Positions 53,716-63,310 are shown, counted from the stretch's first letter. The stretch is 64,000 nt of DNA from Paenibacillus xylanivorans (GCF_001280595.1 NZ_LITU01000070.1:476504-540503); one strand, 5' to 3'. A program made the numbers and translations. Notes: generated from the letters alone by a model not told the origin.

Positions 53716-55200
53716 TCATGCCATCAGCTTCTTGACTGCCTGTGCCAGCAAGTGCAGACCATGCTCCATCTCATCCGGTGAAGCATAGGCGTAGGACAGA
53801 CGAATGTGTTCTGCATCCAGGCGGTCATAGAGATATCCCGGATGAATCAGCACATGATTCTCCAGACAGGCATGGAACAGTTCGCGAATGGAGAGAGGGT
53901 CAACAGTAAATCGGAGCCAGATATAAAAGCCTCCGGCAGGTACGCTCCACTCGGCAAATTCACCGAAATCACGTTGCAGAAGATCAAGCATCAAGTCTCT
54001 GCGTCTTCGAAGTTCTGGTCGTAGACGATCCATATGCTGCTCATGGTATCCATCGGCAAACCAGAGTGCAGCAGCCTCCTGAGCGAGGGAGCTGGTGCCA
54101 TAATCCGTCTGCATCTTGATGTCTGCGAGGCGACGGATGACCGGCTCCGGCCCAACCAGCCAGCCGAGGCGCAGACCGGGGCTGACCGCCTTGGACAAGG
54201 TGCCCATATGCAGCACCCGTCCTTCTTTATCACGCGCCTTCAGCGATGGTGGCGGGGGCTCGTCCAGCCACAGGTCGGTGTAGGCGGCATCCTCCAACAG
54301 AGAGATGCCGGTGTTCCGCGCTGTGGCGAGCAGCTCTTCCCGGCGGCTGTCACTCATGACGGAGCCGGTAGGGTTGTGGAAGCTCGGAATCGTATAGAGC
54401 AGCGAGATGCTGTCCTTGTTTGTATTGTTCTGTACAGCATCTTCCAGTCGCGGAATGTGTAATCCTTCGGCATCCATCGGAATGCCGCTCATTTTCAATC
54501 CTGCCGATTGGAAGGCGTGAATGGAGTACAGATAAGATGGTTTCTCCAGCAGAACTGCCGATCCGCGGGGTAGAAGACCAACTGAAATAAGGTGCAGTGC
54601 CTGGAGAGAGCCGGATACGATCAGAATGGAGTCAGGGGAGGCTTGGATGCCGCTTGCTTGCAAGTAAACGGACAAAGCCTGACGGAGCTCCAGACTACCC
54701 TGAGGTTCGAGGTAGTTTAGTGTACGAGAACGACTGGATAGAGCATGGAGGATGTCGTTAAAAGCCTTCTGGGGCATCAGCTCAGGTGCAAGCTCACCTG
54801 TACCAAGCCTGATGATGCCTGGCTGGAACTCAGCCCGGTTAATCTGCTGTACCTCTGGCAGATTGGGGTAATACCAGCCTTCTTCGATGGCTTCCTCCCA
54901 GTTGGGCAGGGCTCCGTGAGCCAGTGCATGCCAGCCGGAGCCGCAGACATATGTTCCGCCTCCATGTCTGCCTTCAATCATGCCTGCGGCAGCCAGATTT
55001 TCCAATGCAGTGACCAGCGTGCTGCGGTTCACACCCATGGATTGAGCCAATGTTCGTTGTGAAGGAAGCCGATATCCTGCTGTCCATTCCCCGGCAGTAA
55101 TTTTTTCGCTGATATAGACCTCAATCTGACGGTACAGAGGCAAGGAATGGGAGGGGTCCGGCTTCCAGCTACCCCCACGTAGAGTATCGGAACGATTCAT
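53716..55200 (-). CDS. MocR-family regulator: GntR DNA-binding domain fused to an aminotransferase domain
   Basis: A 494-residue transcription factor. Start ATG 55200 has AAGGAGG upstream. The N-terminal GntR winged helix (PLYRQIEVYISEKITAGEW, then RLPSQRTLAQSMGVNRSTL) joins a fold-type I aminotransferase domain with the PLP lysine in GTLSKAVSPGLRLGW. As with GabR and PdxR, it probably senses PLP or an amino-acid derivative. It diverges from a LysE-type exporter; two direct repeats of TGGTTGGTT lie between the genes. Confidence 0.9.
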   Translation of the reverse strand: MNRSDTLRGGSWKPDPSHSLPLYRQIEVYISEKITAGEWTAGYRLPSQRTLAQSMGVNRSTLVTALENLAAAGMIEGRHGGGTYVCGSGWHALAHGALPNWEEAIEEGWYYPNLPEVQQINRAEFQPGIIRLGTGELAPELMPQKAFNDILHALSSRSRTLNYLEPQGSLELRQALSVYLQASGIQASPDSILIVSGSLQALHLISVGLLPRGSAVLLEKPSYLYSIHAFQSAGLKMSGIPMDAEGLHIPRLEDAVQNNTNKDSISLLYTIPSFHNPTGSVMSDSRREELLATARNTGISLLEDAAYTDLWLDEPPPPSLKARDKEGRVLHMGTLSKAVSPGLRLGWLVGPEPVIRRLADIKMQTDYGTSSLAQEAAALWFADGYHEQHMDRLRPELRRRRDLMLDLLQRDFGEFAEWSVPAGGFYIWLRFTVDPLSIRELFHACLENHVLIHPGYLYDRLDAEHIRLSYAYASPDEMEHGLHLLAQAVKKLMA

Positions 55201-55270
55201 GCGCAGGTTTGCCTCCTTTTTGGAATGAGTGATGTATTTACGTTTTCTCTTATTTCGAACACTATATCAT

Positions 55271-55304
55271 TTGGTTGGTTCCAATGCCATCCAAGTGGTT
55301 GGTT
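55271..55304. promoter_or_regulatory. Direct-repeat operator for the MocR regulator
   Basis: TTGGTTGGTT (55271-55280) and GTGGTTGGTT (55295-55304) are direct repeats 24 bases apart in the divergent intergenic region. MocR proteins such as GabR bind paired direct repeats, so this is the likely site. Confidence 0.7.
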
Positions 55305-55356
55305 ACGCCTGACGTTATCTCCTCTACTATGGAGACATGTCTAAGGGGGATGAACG

Positions 55357-55965
55357 ATGGGTGTAATTATTCACGCGGTGGTGCTGGCGTTTGGCCTGAT
55401 CTTGCCACTCGGTGTACAAAATGTATTTATTTTTAATCAGGGCATGAGTCAGCGAAGTTATGCGCGGGCGCTGCCAGCTATAGTAACCGCAGGACTCAGT
55501 GATACGTTGTTGATTGGAGCAGCGGTCGGAGGGGTGTCCCTCATTTTGCTGCAATGGCCGCTGCTGGCGACTGTATTGTATGCAGGAGGGAGCTTGTTTT
55601 TGCTCTATATGGCATGGAGCATTTGGAGGTCATCTGGGCCTGCGAATGGTTCAGCAGCCGTGCTGTCTGCGGGACGGCAGATCGCCTTTGCTGCTTCCGT
55701 TTCCTTGCTTAATCCGCATGCCCTGCTGGACACGATAGCCGTAATTGGCACCAGTTCACTTCAATACGAAGGGGTGGCACGCTTTTATTTTGCCATAACG
55801 GCGGCAGTGGTATCATGGGTATGGTTTCTGGGACTAGCAGGTGCAGGCAGGCTTATTGGAAGAACAGATCGTACAGGCCGGGTCAGTGTTTTCTTCAATC
55901 GGTTGTCCGCTGTAGTCATGGTCGGAATGGCGGGCATGATGCTGTGGAAGCTGGTCTTCTCGTAA
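55357..55965 (+). CDS. LysE/ArgO-family amino-acid exporter
   Basis: A 202-residue inner-membrane protein with about six helices. Start ATG follows AAGGGGG. The segment FGLILPLGVQNVFIFNQGM is the family start, with PLGVQN in the conserved PxGP/VQN position, and SLLNPHALLDTIAVIG matches the second repeat (NPxAxLD). These proteins export basic amino acids or other compounds. The divergent MocR regulator suggests induction by an amino acid or vitamin B6 compound. Confidence 0.9.
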   Translation: MGVIIHAVVLAFGLILPLGVQNVFIFNQGMSQRSYARALPAIVTAGLSDTLLIGAAVGGVSLILLQWPLLATVLYAGGSLFLLYMAWSIWRSSGPANGSAAVLSAGRQIAFAASVSLLNPHALLDTIAVIGTSSLQYEGVARFYFAITAAVVSWVWFLGLAGAGRLIGRTDRTGRVSVFFNRLSAVVMVGMAGMMLWKLVFS

Positions 55966-55976
55966 AAATAGAAAAG

Positions 55977-56005
55977 AATCCCCTCACGCTGCACGTGTGG
56001 GGATT
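55977..56005 (-). terminator. Terminator of the chemoreceptor gene
   Basis: AATCCCCTCAC (55977-55987) pairs with GTGTGGGGATT (55995-56005); on the minus strand it is followed by CTTTTCTATTTTT. Confidence 0.7.
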
Positions 56006-56052
56006 GTAGGTATGCTGGCTTTATGCTAAATGCGCCAAATGAGTACTCTATA

Positions 56053-56889
56053 TTATTCTGCCTTCAGTAGCATGGATTCAATGAAAGCTTTGAGATCCTT
56101 GGATGCGTTGTTCAGTTGATCAATCACCTCGCTGAACTCGGTGACGAGCTCGGCTTGTTGGTTGCTGGACTGGGCGATGGATGTAATCTCCTGCTCCATC
56201 TGACGAATGGAATGCTGTACTTCCTTCAAGGAGCGTTCAATGTTCACTGTGGCTTCTTTGGTTCCGGTGGATAATTTGCGCACTTCGGTAGCAACAACGC
56301 CAAAGCCGGCTCCTGCTTCTCCTGCTCGAGCCGCTTCAATGGCAGCATTTAAACCTAGCAGGTTCGTCTGTTCTGAAATTTCGCGAATGAATGAAGCCAC
56401 TTTGGTGACTTCACTGGAATTTTGCACCGCCATCCGTGTGTTGTCCAAAATCTGTGAAGATGAAGCGGTCAGCTGCTGGGACTGAGCAGCTACGGTCTGA
56501 ACCATATCCGTCAATCTGCCGCTGATGCTGCCGATCAATTCCGTAAAGTGCCCCAGTTGTTCCTCATTTTGGAGTGAAAATCCGATTGCGAGCGCACCCA
56601 CGATATTCCCTGCTTCATCGCGAAGCGGGGTAGCTGTCGAATTGAGGGCAGTCCCGTAGTGATGCGCTTCAATACGATTAGCTGAAGTTTCACCATCGAT
56701 AAGGGCCCGGCGCAATGTAGGATCTTCAAGCGAGATCGGGTCCCCTGCCTTGATACCAAGATCGAGATCCTCGCTGGGCACATAATACCAGAATTTCTCG
56801 GTGTCTGTTACAGCAATCATCAGATTGTGTTCCTTGAGCATGATTTTAAAATAAGGGCTGGCTGCAACGACTGCTTCAACAATATTCAA
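56053..56889 (-). CDS. Soluble methyl-accepting chemotaxis-type receptor, YfmS-like
   Basis: A 278-residue protein with no membrane segment. TTG 56889 (LNIVEAVVAASPYFK) is chosen because GGAG lies nine bases before it; another TTG is three codons earlier. A single N-terminal sensor domain (about 1-110; ALNSTATPLRDEAGNIVGALAIGF) is followed by the receptor signalling hairpin, whose tip EISEQTNLLGLNAAIEAARAGE is the CheA/CheW-binding consensus. The short hairpin and the missing transmembrane part resemble B. subtilis YfmS. It may sense an intracellular compound. Confidence 0.88.
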   Translation of the reverse strand: MNIVEAVVAASPYFKIMLKEHNLMIAVTDTEKFWYYVPSEDLDLGIKAGDPISLEDPTLRRALIDGETSANRIEAHHYGTALNSTATPLRDEAGNIVGALAIGFSLQNEEQLGHFTELIGSISGRLTDMVQTVAAQSQQLTASSSQILDNTRMAVQNSSEVTKVASFIREISEQTNLLGLNAAIEAARAGEAGAGFGVVATEVRKLSTGTKEATVNIERSLKEVQHSIRQMEQEITSIAQSSNQQAELVTEFSEVIDQLNNASKDLKAFIESMLLKAE

Positions 56890-57062
56890 TTGGATCAACT
56901 CCTATATATGTGTGCGTATGATCTTGATGTATTGTATATACATCGTCAGAATTGCTGGATTCCTGAAGGCTTGGCGAGGGCATACGGCAGATTAATTTTA
57001 TTTTAATCATGGAATCAGGAAAATCGATCAACAAGGTTAGATAAAAGATAAATACATGACAA
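56890..57062. other. Intergenic region upstream of the chemoreceptor
   Basis: AT-rich non-coding stretch. No operator, RNA gene or ribosome-binding site with a plausible frame was seen apart from that of the chemoreceptor itself. Confidence 0.4.
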
Positions 57063-57099
57063 AAAAGCTGCTGAGGATCATCTGACCTCAGCAGCTTTT
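57063..57099. terminator. Bidirectional terminator downstream of moaA
   Basis: AAAAGCTGCTGAGG (57063-57076) pairs perfectly with CCTCAGCAGCTTTT (57086-57099), loop of nine. On the minus strand it is followed by TTTTTTG-type sequence, ending the moaA transcript. Confidence 0.85.
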
Positions 57100-57211
57100 G
57101 ATACATCGATAATGGCTGTATTTTGAGAAGTATATCGGGAGCTTACGTGGTTATTTTCTTCTGCTTTGATGTACCAGACATGAACAGGAATGACTGTTAG
57201 ATAAAGTTTGC

Positions 57212-58213
57212 CTATCCACCAATCTGGGACATGCGTCGTACTGTCGGTGTATGGCTTTGCATTTTCCGCTCCAGGGCAAGCGCCATTTCATGATTCTTCG
57301 GTTTGGTGCCAAGGGCTTTGAGGAAGAGAGCTGCCATAGCATCGGGGGCATCTACGTAGCGGCGAACGTTGTATTCATCCGACCAGTACAGACAAGCTTT
57401 GATATGCCCATCTGCTGTCAGGCGGAGACGGTTGCAGTTATCACAGAAGTGGTCACTCACCGGATGAATTAATCCGAATGTACCTTGAGAACCGGCAATC
57501 TTCATATTTCGCGATGGACCATTCCCTGCCGGACCTGCTGTATTTTCCACTGTCCAACCAGCTTCTGCGCATACATCCGTAACGGCTTCCAGCGGCAAGT
57601 ACGATTTGCGCCATGAATCGGAAGCCTGCCCAATCGGCATATATTCAATGAAGCGCACATGCAGTGGTTGATCTATGGTCATGGCAATGAAATCCTTAAT
57701 CTCATCATCGTTGATGCCCTTCATTAACACGACATTCAGCTTGATCGGAGCAAGTCCAACTGCCGTGGCGGCTTCAATGCCTTTCAGCACCTTATTTACA
57801 TCCCCGCCGCGAGTAATCATGGAGAAACGGCTCGCCTGCAGGGAATCCAGACTGATGTTAATCCGGTTCAGTCCAGCGTCTTTCAGGGCCTGAGCCTGTT
57901 TGTCCAGCAACAATGCATTGGTCGTCAAAGCAATATCGTCAATCCCGTCAATGGCCGAGATCATACTTACAAGTTGATGCAGATCTTTCCGTACCAGTGG
58001 CTCGCCTCCGGTCAGGCGGACTTTGCGCATTCCCATAGGAGCCAACACTTTGAGCACCTGGGCGATTTCCTCGTAGCTCATAATTTGGTCATGCGGGGCA
58101 AATTCCATGCCTTCTTCGGGCATACAGTACACACAACGCAAATTACAGCGGTCCGTAACAGAAATACGGATGTAGTCATGTATTCTGCCAAAAGAATCCT
58201 GGAGCATTTCCAT
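57212..58213 (-). CDS. moaA: GTP 3',8-cyclase, first step of molybdenum cofactor synthesis
   Basis: A 333-residue radical-SAM enzyme that rearranges GTP to the cPMP precursor with MoaC. Start ATG 58213 follows AAAGGGTGG; a GTG three codons upstream is possible. The radical-SAM cluster is C23-x3-C27-x2-C30 (TDRCNLRCVYC). The second 4Fe-4S cluster, which holds GTP, uses C257, C260 and C274 (FCDNCNRLRLTADG). The conserved C-terminal Gly-Gly is present (QIGG). No partner moa genes are adjacent. Confidence 0.95.
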   Translation of the reverse strand: MEMLQDSFGRIHDYIRISVTDRCNLRCVYCMPEEGMEFAPHDQIMSYEEIAQVLKVLAPMGMRKVRLTGGEPLVRKDLHQLVSMISAIDGIDDIALTTNALLLDKQAQALKDAGLNRINISLDSLQASRFSMITRGGDVNKVLKGIEAATAVGLAPIKLNVVLMKGINDDEIKDFIAMTIDQPLHVRFIEYMPIGQASDSWRKSYLPLEAVTDVCAEAGWTVENTAGPAGNGPSRNMKIAGSQGTFGLIHPVSDHFCDNCNRLRLTADGHIKACLYWSDEYNVRRYVDAPDAMAALFLKALGTKPKNHEMALALERKMQSHTPTVRRMSQIGG

Positions 58214-58332
58214 GCAGACCACCCTTTCATTGATTCAGATTGGAAAGCTTCTATATGAAATGAACCGACAATGTCTAAACGAACAGTTGCATCAAATTTT
58301 AGCTATTTCTCCAATCCGCGTCAATGATGACG

Positions 58333-58706
58333 TCAGGTAATCGCGTTTTTATCGGGATGGGTCAGTTGAAATTGTCCGACAAGTTGTTGCAAAAAGACCG
58401 TGATGGCTTCTACATTGTGCGATGAATGCTGAACGTGGAGCATGTCGTTAATAAGCTCGACCATCTCGGCTTCCACCTCGGAAGACGTGGAACGGTTTTT
58501 GTGGCTAATGGCCGCGATATTCTCCATCAACACGACAACCTGATCCACAACCTGTGTTCGTTGAGGTTCTTCAGCCGTCGCACTTTGAAGTAACTGCGAA
58601 GCAGCCTGAACGAGGGTGGTGCCTTCAGCCAGCACCTTGACGCCCGCATCTGGTACTGGTTGTTCATCACATCGTCTTTGTTTGGAGAAGGGTCTTCTGT
58701 GTTCAT
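58333..58706 (-). pseudogene. Probable frameshifted remnant of a chemoreceptor-like protein
   Basis: An open frame of about 100 residues (58333-58635, starting at GTG) is helical and ends ITVFLQQLVGQFQL, like the last helix of chemoreceptors. It has no ribosome-binding site. Upstream, an ATG at 58706 opens a different frame, NTEDPSPNKDDVMNNQYQMR, which runs out of phase at GCGGGCG near 58650; a one-base insertion there would join the two parts into one 120-residue reading. Either a broken gene or a sequencing indel is possible. Function cannot be assigned. Confidence 0.4.
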
Positions 58707-58747
58707 GTATTACCGGGAATAGGGGTAAGCAATCGTAGCTAAATGTA

Positions 58748-58808
58748 AAACACCCCTTAGCCAGATATCAGAATGTACAAACCATTCTAATATGGACTAA
58801 GAGGTGTT
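58748..58808 (-). terminator. Terminator of the RND efflux operon
   Basis: AACACCCCTTAG (58749-58760) pairs with CTAAGAGGTGTT (58797-58808), with further pairing of AGAATG/CATTCT inside, giving a long stem. On the minus strand it is followed by TTTTACATTT. It lies after the stop of the RND gene. Confidence 0.8.
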
Positions 58809-58831
58809 CTAGGTTAGAATTTCAATGTCGA

Positions 58832-61800
58832 TTAATCTTCGATTCTTTTCTTTTTGAACTTCATCAGGAACTCATACACGATTGGCACGATAACCAGAGT
58901 CAGCAGCGTGGAGCTGATCAGACCGCCAATTACGGTAATGCCGAGACCTTTCGAGATGATTCCTGCGCTTTCTTCAAGTCCTGTAACCAGTGGCAGCAAG
59001 GCACCAATGGTAGCCAGAGCTGTCATCAGAATTGGACGCAGACGTGTTGCACCGGCTTCCAGCAAGGCTTCACGGGTAGGCATACCCTCTTTTTCCTTGT
59101 GGATAACACGGTCGATCAGGACGATGGCATTGGTGACCACGATCCCGATAAGCATCAGTCCACCCATCATGGCCGAGACATCAAGCGTACCGCCAGCCAC
59201 GAACAGGCCGACCATAATACCGATGATGGTAAACGGCAGAGAGAACAGGATGGCAAATGGCGCCAGTCCGCCGCCGAATGTAACGACGAGCACAAAGTAT
59301 ACAATGGCAATGGCTGCTACCATAGCAAGACCGAGTTGAGTAAATGTATCATTAATCTGTTCGGTCGTTCCGCCAAATTTCACTTCCACACCATCCGGCA
59401 GATCCAGCTTGTCGATGTTGGCTTGCAAGTTGGATGAAGCTTTTTGCACATCGGAAGCCAAAATGTTGGCTGACACTTGAACGACGACTTTGCCGTCAAT
59501 ACGCATGATGGAGTTCGGCGAGGTGCCTTCTTCCACTTTCGCGACATCTTTGATTGGTATTTCGATGCCGAGCGGCGAAGTAACTTTTTCGTTTTCAATA
59601 TCAGCAATGCTGTTGAATGACTTTTTGTCTGTCTCTACATAGACTTTATACGTTTTGTTGTCGATATCCACTTCCGTGAGCACTGGACGTTCCCGTGCAG
59701 GGCTAAGCGCCATGGCCAGTTGGCCTGCAGTCAGACCCAGCGAGCTCAGTTTCTCCTGATCTGCGACGAGCGTGTATTGCCCATAGGTATCGGAGAGCGT
59801 GGTGTCGGCTTTTTCAAAGGATTCGGTATCTGCTTCAACCAGTTTCAGAATCTCATCCGAGACAGGTTTGATCTGATCTACATTGTCACCATAGATGGAA
59901 AGGCTCAAGCTGCTGCCTCCCAGACCCCCGGACATGTCAAGCTCACTCCAGGTTCCTACAGTAACTTCTTTCTTCAGACCTTCCACAAGCTGTTCTTTCA
60001 CTTTTGTAAAGTCTTTCGTATCTTCGTTGTATTCAATATAGAACAGGGCAGAGTTGGAGCTTCCGCCACCCATACTGCTCAGTGGATTGCTGCCGCCGAT
60101 GGAATACTGCATTTTCTCCAGACCTGGCTGTGTCAGCAACCATTTCTCGGCTACGAGCGCTTCTTTCTCAACATCTTCACGCAAAGCTCCAGTTTCCGGG
60201 CTGTACGTAATCGTCACATATTTATCCTGTTGTTCCGGCAGGAAACTTGCACCGATGAACGGATACAGGAACAAACTGCCGACCAGCAGCAATACAGCGA
60301 CGCCGACCGTAATGAGTTTGTGTGACAATGTCCAGTTCAGAAGGCGTTTATATCCTTCCGCCATCTTGCCTGGTTTTTCATGATTCTGCTTGTTCTTCAG
60401 ACCTTTGCGGAACAGCGTGTGTGCCAGCATTGGTACAATCGTAACGGCCACAATCAGGGATGCCAGCAAGGCAAATACCATGGTCAGGGCAAATGGCATG
60501 AACAGCTCACCAACCATACCACTCACCAGTGCCAGTGGCAGGAATACCGCAATCGTTACAATCGTGGAAGAAAGGATCGGTATGAACATTTCCCGGGTAG
60601 CTTCCCGGATCAATTCACGGCCTTTCAGCTTTTCTCCCTTGAGTGTCAGTCTGCGATAGATATTCTCGATAACGACAATAGAGTCATCGACAACCCGTCC
60701 AATCGCAACCGTCATGGCACCCAGCGTCATCATGTTCAGCGTGATGTCCATCATATTGAGCGCGGTCAATGCCATGAGCAAGGAGAGCGGGATGGAGATA
60801 ATGGAAATAATAGTAGAGCGAATATCACGCAGGAACAACAGAATGATCAAAATGGCGAACAAAGCACCAAACATTGCTTTGAACAACATCGTGTTTACGG
60901 AGTCCTGGATCGGTTTACCTTGGTCGAGCAAGACAGTCAGTTCGGCATTTTTGAACTGCGTCTGCAATTCTTCCGCTTTGTCTTTAACCGCCTTGACGAC
61001 ATCAACCGTGTTGGCATCATTGGACTTCACGATCGAAATCCCGATAGATTCCTTACCGTCTGTACGGGAAATGGATTCCGCCTGACCAATGACTTCAATT
61101 TTGGCGATCTCGCTTAATTTAACCGTTGGAATTCCAGGTGCGTTAGCGGCAGCAGTGCTACCCACACTGGCGTTTCCGCCAGCGGCTTGTCCCGGAACCT
61201 GATTAGAACCTTGTGCAGAGCCTTGAGTGGCTCCACCAGCTTGTGCGCCGGCGCCTTGTGGTGCTGTGGCCGAACCACTGCCTGCGCCTGCACCGCTTGG
61301 TACAACCGGAATGGCTAGATTTTTCAGATCATCCAGATCGATGATATTGCCGTCAACAACAACAGCTTTCTGTGCTTTGTCCAGTTCGAACAGTCCCAGT
61401 GGTACACGGACAGAAGAACCTTGAACGATGCCGTTGACTGTGTCTTCAGTCAAACCTAGTTCATTCATTTTTTTCTGGTCAAACTTCAGTTGAACTTCCT
61501 TAACAAATTGGCCGGAAACTTGGACTTGAGCTACACCGTCAATATCTTCGAGTGCAGGCTGGATATCCGTTTCAACCAGTCGAGTCAATTGTTCCAGATC
61601 GCCGCCATCCTTGTCGGATAAGCTGAGCGAGACAACCGGGAAAGAGTTGATGCTGAACTTCGAGATGGTTGGTTTCTGTACGCCGTCAGGCAACTGCACC
61701 TCATTCAGTGCTTCGCGCACCGCTGCGGTAGCGTTGTTCAGATCAGTACCATAATCAAATTCGAGGGTTATGGAAGAGGCATTCTCCATGGAGGTGGAGG

Positions 61801-62044
61801 TGAGTGTCTTAATTCCCTCTACATTTCTTAAGGTCTGTTCCAATGGCTTGGTGACATCCTCCACAATACCTTCCGGAGCAGCCCCTGGGTCAATGGCCGT
61901 AACATTCAGGAATGGCACATTGATGTTTGGAATGGTCTCCTGCTTCATCGTCAGTCCGCTGTACAAACCGGCGAAGGAAACGATGATGGTCAGAATCCAG
62001 ATCGCAAACTTGTTGTTCAGTGAAAAATTAATAATCCCTTTCAT
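58832..62044 (-). CDS. swrC: RND-family efflux permease, SwrC (YerP) type
   Basis: A 1070-residue inner-membrane pump with twelve helices in two repeats (first helix AIWILTIIVSFAGLYSGLTM). The first periplasm-like loop begins PNINVPFLNVTAIDPGAAPEGIVEDVTKPLEQ. The transport helix TLGAMTVAIGRVVDDSIVVIENI carries the paired Asp of the proton relay. Residues about 248-306 form an insertion of Gly, Ala, Ser and Gln, absent from AcrB as I know it. In B. subtilis SwrC exports surfactin and confers resistance to it. AGGAG precedes the ATG. It is co-transcribed with the TetR gene 40 bases upstream. Confidence 0.92.
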   Translation of the reverse strand: MKGIINFSLNNKFAIWILTIIVSFAGLYSGLTMKQETIPNINVPFLNVTAIDPGAAPEGIVEDVTKPLEQTLRNVEGIKTLTSTSMENASSITLEFDYGTDLNNATAAVREALNEVQLPDGVQKPTISKFSINSFPVVSLSLSDKDGGDLEQLTRLVETDIQPALEDIDGVAQVQVSGQFVKEVQLKFDQKKMNELGLTEDTVNGIVQGSSVRVPLGLFELDKAQKAVVVDGNIIDLDDLKNLAIPVVPSGAGAGSGSATAPQGAGAQAGGATQGSAQGSNQVPGQAAGGNASVGSTAAANAPGIPTVKLSEIAKIEVIGQAESISRTDGKESIGISIVKSNDANTVDVVKAVKDKAEELQTQFKNAELTVLLDQGKPIQDSVNTMLFKAMFGALFAILIILLFLRDIRSTIISIISIPLSLLMALTALNMMDITLNMMTLGAMTVAIGRVVDDSIVVIENIYRRLTLKGEKLKGRELIREATREMFIPILSSTIVTIAVFLPLALVSGMVGELFMPFALTMVFALLASLIVAVTIVPMLAHTLFRKGLKNKQNHEKPGKMAEGYKRLLNWTLSHKLITVGVAVLLLVGSLFLYPFIGASFLPEQQDKYVTITYSPETGALREDVEKEALVAEKWLLTQPGLEKMQYSIGGSNPLSSMGGGSSNSALFYIEYNEDTKDFTKVKEQLVEGLKKEVTVGTWSELDMSGGLGGSSLSLSIYGDNVDQIKPVSDEILKLVEADTESFEKADTTLSDTYGQYTLVADQEKLSSLGLTAGQLAMALSPARERPVLTEVDIDNKTYKVYVETDKKSFNSIADIENEKVTSPLGIEIPIKDVAKVEEGTSPNSIMRIDGKVVVQVSANILASDVQKASSNLQANIDKLDLPDGVEVKFGGTTEQINDTFTQLGLAMVAAIAIVYFVLVVTFGGGLAPFAILFSLPFTIIGIMVGLFVAGGTLDVSAMMGGLMLIGIVVTNAIVLIDRVIHKEKEGMPTREALLEAGATRLRPILMTALATIGALLPLVTGLEESAGIISKGLGITVIGGLISSTLLTLVIVPIVYEFLMKFKKKRIED

Positions 62045-62083
62045 ACGATGGTTTCTTCTCCTCTCTGTTCTCCCTGTATTTCT

Positions 62084-63031
62084 TTATTGTTGTGTCGAGT
62101 CAGCCTGGATGAACCGGCTATACATGGCATCCATAATGTGCTGAAGCTCGGAGTGCAATGGCTGGATAACAGGAATATGATCCAGATTGCGCATCATGCC
62201 CAGAATAATGGCACGTCGCGGTGTGAATTCCATCATTTCCTGTCTAAGTATCGCGATGGTCTCTAGTGCATCGTTGCGTAATTGCCCTGGTGGCATATCC
62301 GAAGTAATGATATCCTTCATCTGTTTGATGATGTGAATGGGATGACGCATCACTGTGAAATCCGTATCTGAATCGCTGCTCCACGCAGGCCACTGTTCCA
62401 GAGGAATCAAAGGCGCAGGGCGCTGGTCGAGCAATCCGTGAGCTGCATAATCGATCGTTTGCAGCATGTTGCTTGCCATCTTGGATACGGTAAGGGAAGG
62501 CATTTCCGTAAACCAGATTTTGACGTAGGAGAGGAACAGACCATGTGTAAGCAAAATAAGGTCTATGGTATAGGGTTCAATCTCCGGTCCGTACAGATCC
62601 TCCAGTTTGTCCTTAAACCAGTGCAGGGTACGGATCTCCAAATCTTTATGCTGCGGGTTGCACCTTTCCTTGCGATGCTGCTCTTCATCCATCATCATGC
62701 TGCGCATTTGCACGCGTAAAAATTCCTTCAGCTCGGATACATGGACAAGCAATGTTTCAGTCTGCTTATGCAGACGTTCTCTCGAAGTGAGCCCAGTTTC
62801 ATGTTCAATCTGGGACATTTCATCCATAAGTGTGAATATGCAGTACTCCATCGTACTGGACTCTAATTCCTCTTTGGATTTGAACATGAGGTAGAGGCTG
62901 CCTTTCGACATCCCGCATATCTCTGCAATCTCCTGCATGGAAGTTGCAGCACTGCCTTTGGCTGAGAACAGCTGGAGTGCTGTGGTAATAATAAGCTTTT
63001 TCTTCTCATTCATTTCATGGATAGGGTTCAT
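62084..63031 (-). CDS. TetR-family transcriptional regulator
   Basis: A 315-residue regulator, longer than the usual 190-230 because of an extended C-terminal region (about 200-315). Start ATG 63031 (MNPIHEMNEKKKLIITTALQLF) has GAGGTGG about 11 bases upstream; a longer reading to 63115 has no support. Helix-turn-helix at residues about 12-58: AATSMQEIAEICGMSKGSLYLMFKSKEEL. It is the first gene of the transcript that contains the RND pump and probably represses it until a pump substrate binds. The upstream region to 63310 shows no clear palindrome. Confidence 0.88.
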   Translation of the reverse strand: MNPIHEMNEKKKLIITTALQLFSAKGSAATSMQEIAEICGMSKGSLYLMFKSKEELESSTMEYCIFTLMDEMSQIEHETGLTSRERLHKQTETLLVHVSELKEFLRVQMRSMMMDEEQHRKERCNPQHKDLEIRTLHWFKDKLEDLYGPEIEPYTIDLILLTHGLFLSYVKIWFTEMPSLTVSKMASNMLQTIDYAAHGLLDQRPAPLIPLEQWPAWSSDSDTDFTVMRHPIHIIKQMKDIITSDMPPGQLRNDALETIAILRQEMMEFTPRRAIILGMMRNLDHIPVIQPLHSELQHIMDAMYSRFIQADSTQQ

Positions 63032-63310
63032 TAACGATACATCCACCTCACTTGCGGAACTTATGAGTTCTTGAATTGACTTAAGGGTCAAACCAAGTAT
63101 AAACGATATGGACAATGGAATTCAAATGGGAGAGAAATGGAAAAAGAAGAGGGCATATCATAAGGGGCTTGGAGCATTTTTCTTACGTCATGCAGATACC
63201 TTAAAGACTATATAATGAGTGACGATATGTTCATTGCAATATGTATGATAATCACGAGTATTCAAGGTAGGGCCAGCAAGCTCAGCATGATGATTTTCAA
63301 ATGATCTGTT

